This document shows positions 36,779 to 64,000 of a stretch of DNA of 64,000 nt, piece after piece. The stretch comes from Aplysia californica. Its lineage: Eukaryota; Mollusca; Gastropoda; Aplysiida; Aplysiidae. The DNA lies in contig NW_004798050.1 of NCBI RefSeq assembly GCF_000002075.1, positions 108,966 to 172,965 on the forward strand, given 5' to 3'. Numbering within the stretch: the stretch's first letter is position 1; the number at the start of each line of letters is the position of its first letter. The notes beneath the pieces were generated by a model that saw nothing but the letters and a program-made list of their open reading frames with translations, made no database searches and had not been told where the DNA came from. The position numbers were made by a program, and so were the translations under genes.

Positions 36779-37084
36779 GTGAGTGCCAGCTCAAAATCTT
36801 CTTAGTGTAGATCTACACCCACATTTCGGACCGATCAAATTTCGAACCCATTTCAAGTTGTTGCACAGTGCAACATTTCTTGTACACTAGATCTAATCGA
36901 AGAGTTTTTTGTCTACAAGTTTACATCATGTATGTCGTATACTAACCCCTGCACTGATCGTTGTTTAATGTTTGAAGGTAACGCCAACGATCGTTCTGAA
37001 AATCACATGCTCTCACTCTGAGACTAAGACTGATGAGTAACTTAAGAGTTGGTTGTCGTCCTAAAAAAAGTGTGTGTATGGTTA

Positions 37085-37200
37085 TCATTCTAGATCTAGT
37101 ATTTTCTGGAGTCCCGTAGATATCTAGATCTAGATCTATATTAGATCTAGATATCTAGATCTAGATATCTAGAACTAGAAGTCTAGCTAGATCTTGATTC
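37085..37200. repeat. CTAGAT palindromic repeat
   Basis: Irregular array of CTAGAT, GATATC and AGATCT units that is locally self-complementary, in CUL2 intron 1. Confidence 0.75.
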
Positions 37201-37454
37201 CTGAACATGAATTAATCTGAAAATCCAGATTTCCACTTTTATAGAAAAAGTCTCTCTCATGATTTATAATTTAAAAATGGAAATTGCCTAGGCCTAGCCC
37301 TGTCAATATCATCCAACTGACTCAGTGACTGCCTTCTCTGACTCTTGACTTCTAAGTCTAGATCTAGACTCTGATAATCATTGTTTTTATCTCTGACTAT
37401 CTAGAGAGGCCACCTCTATTCTCACCCGGGGTGAGAATAGTGCAGGCGGGTCTT

Positions 37455-37890
37455 GTGGCTATTCTCACCCGGTGCGCGTTCAACAAATTTTGCGTTCACC
37501 CTAAACCACAGAATTCTACACACTGTGATAAGAGAAAAATTGTAGAATTCTGTGCTGTGAACAAACGTTCCATTACAACTGTACTTGTAGCCTACTAAAA
37601 GCGTACAATTTTGTCTGTGGGTAGGGGAGAGAGAGAGTGAGAGAGAGAACAAAACGGTAAAACAAAATGGCGACCCGCGTAGTTCGGCTGGATTCGAAAA
37701 GTTAAATAGCCGTAGCATCTTTGTAGACAACCAAATTAATTTACTTTTGTGTTTTAACATCATTTTTTAACTTTGTTTTGGTCAATTTGATCGTCCACAC
37801 CGATAGACAGTATTCAGAAAGAGACAGAGAGAGAGAGAAGAGGGGAGGAGTTGATCTTGCGAGAACTTCCGGGCGGGTGAGAATAGCCAC
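37455..37890. mobile_element. TIR element in CUL2 intron 1
   Basis: The 17-bp sequence GTGGCTATTCTCACCCG at 37455-37471 is repeated exactly and inverted at 37874-37890. A nearby palindrome, CTATTCTCACC with its mirror (37416-37440), carries the same motif just outside. No transposase; superfamily unknown. Confidence 0.6.
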
Positions 37891-38278
37891 TTTCCAGAAA
37901 AATATAGCTTTTGAACCGATAAAGATATTTTCATAATTTTAAAACTGTTTCTAGTTACACTTTCCTCTGTCACATCAGATGAGATACCCATCGTCTACAA
38001 CAATTGAATTTAAAAAAAAATCAAATTGCCTAGTTATCATTAATAATTTCTAGGAGTGGGTTTGTGATACCACTACCACACCTGATACTGTGGGCAGGCT
38101 CTTGAAGTTATACTCAGAATGGGTTTATAAAGTTTCAGAGTGAAAAATTGTTAAATTTATTTTTAAGTTGGTATCTGTGTTTCCTTGACCAGACCATTTA
38201 CAGGCGACATCAGTTATGATGAGTCATTAAACTGGTGGTGTAGATGCACCCTAAATTTTGAATATATTTTTTTTCTAA

Positions 38279-57747
<19,469 letters not shown>

Positions 57748-58960
57748 CCAGCCTGCACACCGAATGATGCTGCAACGGCAGACCTGCAGATCTCCCACGT
57801 TCCGACCCAATGAGCAGTAGATCCGGGTGGATGGAGCGTGCAGACCAGACCAGCACCAGGCGCCGGACATCACAGTTCTGGCAGGATAGTAGGTCTCTCT
57901 GATAGTAGGGGTGCCACTTTCACAGATATTTCTCCGGAAACTTTGGATGTTCCAAGCTTTTGTTTCAGTCCTGTTTTAAAGGGCGTATTGTCAGAACATA
58001 TGTTTTTGGTACGCTCCTTTTAGTTCCGAAGGTCTTCTGATAGTTCTTGTGGGCACCCCTATGTTGTAATGCTGCGCAGTGGGTGAGAGAATATGTCTAA
58101 ATGGTGAACCTGTGACCTCTAATGGGCACTACTTGCAGAGCACAGTGCACCAAGCATTTATCTTTTGCCCCATTACACCGGTCAGTATTCAAGCAGCGTC
58201 CCTCACAACCATTCACGTCGCATGAGGTCAGCAGTACTAGTGTGGTGTTGATTACACCCTTTGGTATCTCTATTGGAAATGTTGCTTTTGGACTGGACTG
58301 TCAGTAATATTTAGGAATTAGATATATGAAGTTGAAGCCAAGCTATGAATGAATTCAAAGTACATGAATGGCTTTTTGTCCTCATGTACTTTCAAATACT
58401 TTGGGAGTTTTTTTAAAACCCTTTTTTATTGTTTATTCTGAGGTCGCAGCATTTTTACATGTGAAAGATTTCCTCTATGTGATTTGAATTCTGGGAGTCT
58501 TTTCTTTTCTTATCAATCTGTTTGAACAGAGAAAATGAGCCATTCTCAAAAGGTGAGCGCAGCTCCACCTGTGACAATCGGGGGGGGGGGGGGGGGAGGA
58601 GATTTGTATGAAATCAGTCTTCTTTCAATTAAGAACAGACCAAATAGATACTATTGAACAGAAAATCAGCAGGAGTCCACAACTTTATGAAAATTTTGTA
58701 GTGATTTGTTTATTTTTGCTGTGTCTTAAAGTGAGTGTCTTGTACAATTCAAAGGCTACTTAAATGAAGTGGAGAAAAAAAAGTTTCAGAACGTAGTTGA
58801 AAACATTCCACTGTTGTAATTTCTCTTTAAGTAAAGGGTTTGAAAATGTGTGGACTTGTCATCATGATCATGTATGACATTGGGCACCGCCATTTTGATT
58901 GAGCTCTTGGAACCTTTCCACGCGCAGTAATAAAACCTTACTGTTCTTCAAAGTAACTAG
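57748..58960 (+). other. CUL2: CUL2 3' UTR (minimal estimate)
   Basis: Sequence after the CUL2 stop has no convincing ORF. The first canonical poly(A) signal with a U/GU-rich follow-on is AATAAA at 58929-58934. Another stands at 60905-60910, so a longer 3' UTR reaching about 61 kb is possible. A G-run lies at about 58580-58597. Confidence 0.45.
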
Positions 58961-61740
58961 ATGTTGGTATTTCAGCACGAACGAAGCTCATTTGACTTGT
59001 TTTTGCTGAAAAACATCATCCATGTCGGCTATGTGTCAACTGTTACAAATGCAGTGCCCCCAGTACATAGATTTAAGAGGACCTAAAGAAAATGTTCATA
59101 CTTCCTGTGCGAGCGTGTGAAAATTCGCAAAGATGCCTACAGTACCTTTGAATTGTTTTACAGATAGAAAAGTTCTTTCGGGAAATTCAAATCAAGGGAA
59201 CATTGTTCAAGTTTACCTTTTGAGAATGGCATAAATCTAAGTTAGTGAAAGGCTGATTTTTGTAAAGGTTATGTTTACCCACCCCACCTGTGTGTCCTGT
59301 AAATCCTCATACTGACTGAAGTTGACCGATTGCCAACAATGTAGTTAAAGAAAGTGGTGTGGATTTCTTTCTAGTCTTGTGGATTTTTTGGGTAAGAATC
59401 TAAACTCTCTTCACCATGAATCTTTTATTTTTAGGAAGATTGGAGAATTTAGTAATGGTGCAGTCCAGGTTGCTGATGACTTTTAACGTTATTTTCATGA
59501 TGAATTTGGCTGGGGTACTGGTTCTGGAGGAAGCTGATGAGTAATTTGAAGTTAAAAAATAAAAAGAAAAGAAAAGGGAATTAATAGCAACAACAAAGTT
59601 GATCTTAGCCTTTTATTTTAAAGAAAACTTTTTAACACTAGTATTGATTACAAATATTAATTATTCGAATATTTAAGATGTCTTTTTGTAATGTACTGTT
59701 AAAGATGGAAGTGATTTATCTGCTTTGAAAAGGTCGCATACCTTGAGGATTTATTTAGGTCAGGGAAAATGAATCTATTTAACAAATTGTTACTACTCTC
59801 GTAACAGTTTTTGAGGGACTGCTGGGAGACTGGGGAATGATCTTTAAAAGGACTCGTGGTAGCAGTTAGTCCAGAGATTTTTTTTCTAATGATGAATTTT
59901 TGCATATGAAGATAATAATGTTCTTTGGGTCTCTCCTCCCCCCCCCCCCCCAAACAAAAAAATGCTCTTATCTTTCTGGCTGTGGAGAAGACTTGATAGT
60001 TTTCTCATTTCGGGGAAGCAGTTGCTGAACTGAGTATGAATTACAAGTCAGGTGCATGGATTAAGACATTTGCAGTAAGGACAGAATGCAGGGTGGGTGG
60101 CTTTGTTTACCGATCAGGTTTGAGGTGGTGTGGTTTAAGTCAGACATTTTGATCACTGTCTTTTTTTTTCGGTTTGTTCATACTGCTCCACTTGTTTTTG
60201 GAACCATCACTGTCCTGAAGTGTGGTATTAGTTTGTTTGGCCAGCTACGTGCTTTTCTGAGGACGTGAATTTTGTATGATGACGTTTGGTTTTGACAAAC
60301 TTTGTCACGGAATTTTGTACCATGGCACCTTTGTGAATGTCTGTAGATGTGGTCCTTGGGGGCATGGAATTGTGTGTCAGTCTGATGGCCAATAATAGGG
60401 AGACATATTTGTCTGGTTTTCTCAAATTTTCCCGACAGACTCCATGTGTCGTCTGTGAGAGTTCATGTCCAGTTGTATGCTAGTGATGTCAGCAGATCTT
60501 TTTATTTTTAAAAATTAGTCCAATTTTTCCTGGGACTTCTACCACTGTCTGCCCTGTCTATATGAGATTGATTAGCTGCGGATGCACTTAGAGTGTATTC
60601 GTCTTGTAAAATTTTGTTTTTGGCCATGTTGTTGTAAACCCAAGCTGTTTCATACTCTGAGCATAAATGCTGCACTCAGCTGCACAAGACCATGCCGTAG
60701 GCCCTGAGTTTGAGACGAACTTGATGTGAAAATAACGCCTGCTTTGCAGGCATGTTTTTGGGTCAGAGGAGAGAATGCTGGACTAAAGTTTTACTCTATA
60801 TTATTAGATGTGGGTGGTGGTGATGGGTGGGCTGAAGAGTAGACATATTGTTTGTTTGCCACTGAACAGAGCTTCTGGTTCTTACAGCCGTGTTAAATGA
60901 TGCTAATAAACTGCTCGCTTTAAACTGCAACTTGTAAGTTTCTTCAAAAGTGAAAAGTACAGTGACAAGGAGAAAATATTTGTGCTTTTTTTTCCCCCCT
61001 GTTTTTTTAGGGTTGTTTTTGTTCTTTCTTGTCAACCCACTGCTGCTTTCATAATTCCTTCCCTTTCATTTGTTTTTGTTGTATTTGCTCACAAGACTTT
61101 GAGGTCTGTCTCTTTGTTTTATTTATTTTTCTTTTTTTCCCCCCCTTTCTTTCACTAGCAAGGTCCTCTATCTCTTTGTTTGGTTTAGTTCATCTGAGAC
61201 CTTGTGGAGAGTTTCATTCGTAAAACTGCCATATTTTGAGAGTGTGGAAGATTGTGTATTTATGGTTGAGTATGTCACCTGCACGTGGTTAGTGTGTATA
61301 TGAGCTATGCTATGAATTGTTTTTGGATGTTTGTATGACGTATGGCAGTGCCAGGGGCCAGTGTGGGCAGCTGGGCAGGGGTTGGTTGTAACATAAAATG
61401 TTTTGTGAAGGTTTTGGTAGAGTGTACCCATAGTATGTGGTTTGGCTGGATTTTGGAAAATATTGTATGCGAGAGTGAGGTTACTGTTCTTTTGTTTCTA
61501 ATAGTAAGAACATTATGATACACTATATATAATATATATATAAATCTATTACTTTAATTAGTTGTGCTTGTAAAAAGAAAGCTCCTTGTCTTGTATAAAA
61601 TAACCCCTTCTTTTGAAACATGAGAATACATTGCTTTGAAATGGAGAGTTGAGTCTTTGTTTTTCTTTTAGTCTTGCACAGATTATTATGTGACAATTTT
61701 TACCACGAATTCCCTCTTTGGGAATGGCCTAAAGACTTTT
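58961..61740. other. Region downstream of CUL2, no gene recognised
   Basis: This T-rich stretch may be distal CUL2 3' UTR or intergenic. It holds a C-run near 59938-59950, a second AATAAA at 60905 and an AT dinucleotide tract near 61525-61545. No open frame shows family similarity or plausible splicing. Confidence 0.4.
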
Positions 61741-61742
61741 GG

Positions 61743-62290
61743 CTATTCCCAAAGGGGGGATATTAACATGCTCTTATGCACAGTAGAATTTTCAATGGGC
61801 TGATTTATCAATGTCATGTTCATACTGTGCCGGAACAACAAAGGGGAAATGCTGATTTTTCTTTCCTCATCCTTACTATTGTCATTTTTCCTCTACTTCT
61901 TTTGTATGTTTGTCACTCTCCTGTGAACTGCTTTTTCCGGGGTGCCTTGATAGTCGAAGCAGGCTTTGTGAACGGGTGGTTGTGGTTGGCGGGTGGTCTG
62001 GTGTGGTTTTCTTCATCTTTCCTATCAAACATCTATCATCTTTATCTCCCCTCTTTCTTTTTTGTGTTTGTTACCCTCTTGTAACACGTGTAATCTTTGG
62101 CACTTATATGACCTGATTGTGTTGCAAGTGCCATAAAACACTTACTAAAACTAAAGACTTTGTGCTGTTGAGGCCAGAGAGGTGAGCAGAGTAAGCCCGA
62201 TTCCCCGTTTGGACTTCTATGTTGACATTTTCCCCTTGGCGCTCATATGACCTTATGCAGTTGAGAGCGCTGTAAAAACCTCACTAAAAT
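61743..62290 (+). repeat. Family-D retroposon interrupted by a family-A element
   Basis: Left part 61743-61970 and right part from 62156 flank the nested A copy. The right part ends with the shared tail CTCATATGACCTTATGCAGT. The D element is therefore older than that A insertion. Confidence 0.75.
61971..62155 (+). repeat. Family-A element nested in family D, with target duplication
   Basis: Plus copy flanked by GGCTTTGTG (61962-61970) and GACTTTGTG (62156-62164). The uninterrupted D copy near 50.2 kb has a single GACTTTGTG. The junctions fix the element's ends: it begins AACGGGTGGTTG and ends CTTACTAAAACTAAA, 185 bp. Confidence 0.9.
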
Positions 62291-62910
62291 AAAAACAACA
62301 CATATCCACTTTGTCAAATTTAGGTAAATAGATTTAGCACTGATGGCCTGGCATTTATGATGTGACTTCCATGAAATTACCTTATGATTTTTAAAATCGG
62401 CATTAGGGGCGTTGTGATTGTATTTTTGGCCAGCCTTCCATAGGACAGCAGGCAGCACACAATGCATCTCACGGGTGAAAATAAAGGTGAGCACAAAGGT
62501 TTAGAGCATCGTCTTACATAGGACGTCACAGCACAGCGGTAAGAAAAACCGCCTGAGTTGAAAACTCAACTTGTTCACTTTTTGTGAGTTGTGTGACACT
62601 ACAGGTGAACTCGAGATGGATGACTACAAGTACAAACTTACTGAGCTTGCGAGAGCCTAACCACTTATTTTGGACCCCAAAACCCTGACTGCCATAACAA
62701 AGAACAACGGAAACAAGTTTAGGAAATTACAACCCACGGGTTCTGAATGTGATTGCACTGGTGTCTTGAGTTATGTATGACATTCTAAGATAGTCGAAGA
62801 GCAATTTGTCATCTTAACACGTCATCTATGAGCAGAAAGTTCATTGAAACTTTCCTCTTTGCTCTTATTAAGAGAAAATGTTTACATCACCACATGGTAC
62901 GTTTTTTTCT

Positions 62911-63085
62911 GTGGGTGGTTGGCGGGTGCTCTGGAGTGGTTCGCTTTTTCTTTCCTATCAAACATCTATCACCCTTATTTCTCCTTCTTTTTTGTGTTTG
63001 TTACTCTCTTGTAACACCTCTAATCTTCGGCACTTATATGACCTTGTTGTGTTGCAAGTGCCGTAAAACACTTACTAAAACAAAA
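62911..63085 (+). repeat. Family-A SINE-like repeat
   Basis: Well-preserved plus copy with the 3' end CTTACTAAAACAAAA. Confidence 0.88.
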
Positions 63086-64000
63086 TGCTTTTTTCTCTTC
63101 TTTCCATTTATTAGTAATGCTAGCGCAATCAAAACATCTTTGTCAGAAAAATCCAAGATGACGAAAGGAAGTGTGACTGCCTATGAATTGTCGCATGTCA
63201 CGCATCCTATGTGAGAGGATCAAGGCCTGTTGCACGTCGTGTGCCCACATATTGTGAGCCGTGAGCTGTGTGCCTTCCTATGGAACGTCGGCCTTAGTAA
63301 ATCTGGATTTTTAAAAATCCCCAACATGTTAGAGTTAATTAAAGTTATCCATGTCCGACTGTAACTATTTAATCGAAAGACATAAAATTCCCCTAGAAAG
63401 AAATTTTAAGAATGTAAACACACTGCAACCATTTTCAATTCGTGCTCATCTGAACATGGAGTATCTTTGTTCTCAGTGACTACTGTTTTTTGGAATCACA
63501 ACTTTCTGGCATGTCTGGTCCATACAAAAAAATATTCAACTCTTTTCTTTCCATGCAGCTTCACAATTCACAGACATCTGTACAGTAAGTGAAAAAAACT
63601 CGGAAGAATAAATCACCATGACATATTTATTAATATTGAACATTTCATCACAAAATGTAGCTCTAAGTCTCTAGGTACAAGATGATGAAATAGGAATTAA
63701 AGAGAGCATCCAAACAAAGGTGCTCAATGTTGTTTACGAGGGGGGTGGGTACACATTTCAGGATTATTAGATGTCAGAAAATGAAAGACTAGAGAACACA
63801 AATAGAAAGGGGTAGGACAACTTATGAATTTATATGAGATGATCAATTTTGTCCTTCTTGACTGTAGGAGAAAATACTGGATGGGGGTGTTGGATTATGA
63901 CAGAAATTCATAATAAATACATATTGGTCTTGCTCAAGAAGTTCTTGTAAATCAAACTCTTTGTCACAAACTTACATGGTACAAGTGGAAATGAAGAACC
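63086..64000. other. Right end of window, nothing recognised
   Basis: No gene, tRNA or clear repeat was recognised here. The composition turns A-rich on the plus strand near 63.6 kb, possibly the 3' side of a minus-strand gene outside the window, but nothing coding supports this. Confidence 0.3.

Noticed and set aside
62828-63214. 128-codon plus-strand open frame
   Set aside because: Most of it is a family-A copy read through; the flanks show no similarity and no splicing context.

Overview
The window is animal nuclear DNA: intron-rich, AT-rich, full of SINE-like repeats, MITEs and homopolymer runs. It most likely comes from a mollusc or another lophotrochozoan. That placement rests on divergence from vertebrate orthologues and general repeat style, so it is tentative. 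Two protein-coding genes can be read exon by exon with every reading phase closing. They lie head to head around about 36.6 kb.

Left, minus strand (36.5 kb down to 6.87 kb): SPAG1, 23 coding exons, 1,142 predicted residues. It has three TPR clusters and a C-terminal RPAP3_C domain. SPAG1 is the HSP70/HSP90 and RUVBL1/2 co-chaperone scaffold needed for axonemal dynein-arm preassembly. Several of its exons have no in-frame ATG and were found by following splice sites and homology.

Right, plus strand (36.6 kb to 57.75 kb): CUL2, 20 coding exons, 741 predicted residues, the scaffold of Elongin B/C cullin-RING ubiquitin ligases, with an intact neddylation lysine. Its first coding intron is a minor-spliceosome (U12-type) AT-AC intron with near-consensus 5' splice site, branch point and AC terminus.

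The two noncoding first exons appear to diverge from a compact shared promoter at about 36.5-36.8 kb carrying a TCTCGCGAGA palindrome and a YY1-like site. About 6.8 kb to the left of SPAG1 and 6.2 kb to the right of CUL2 hold UTR or intergenic sequence and repeats, with no further gene recognised.

Repeats: family A is a retroposon of about 180 bp with some 29 copies. Every copy is oriented in the sense direction of the neighbouring gene: all minus in the left half, all plus in the right half. Family B (about 500 bp, tRNA-derived head) and family D (about 320 bp) have different bodies but the same 3' tail as A. One A copy sits inside a D copy with a 9-bp target duplication, and a second D copy gives the empty site. 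Also present are four copies of a roughly 440-bp MITE (E), several Tc1/pogo-like MITEs (F), one hAT-like element with an 8-bp target duplication, a TIR element in CUL2 intron 1, a 199-bp retroposon flanked by an exact 21-bp duplication, LINE fragments, microsatellites and long C/G runs. The plus strand shifts from A/C-rich to T/G-rich at the shared promoter. No CRISPR, rRNA or intact tRNA gene was seen.
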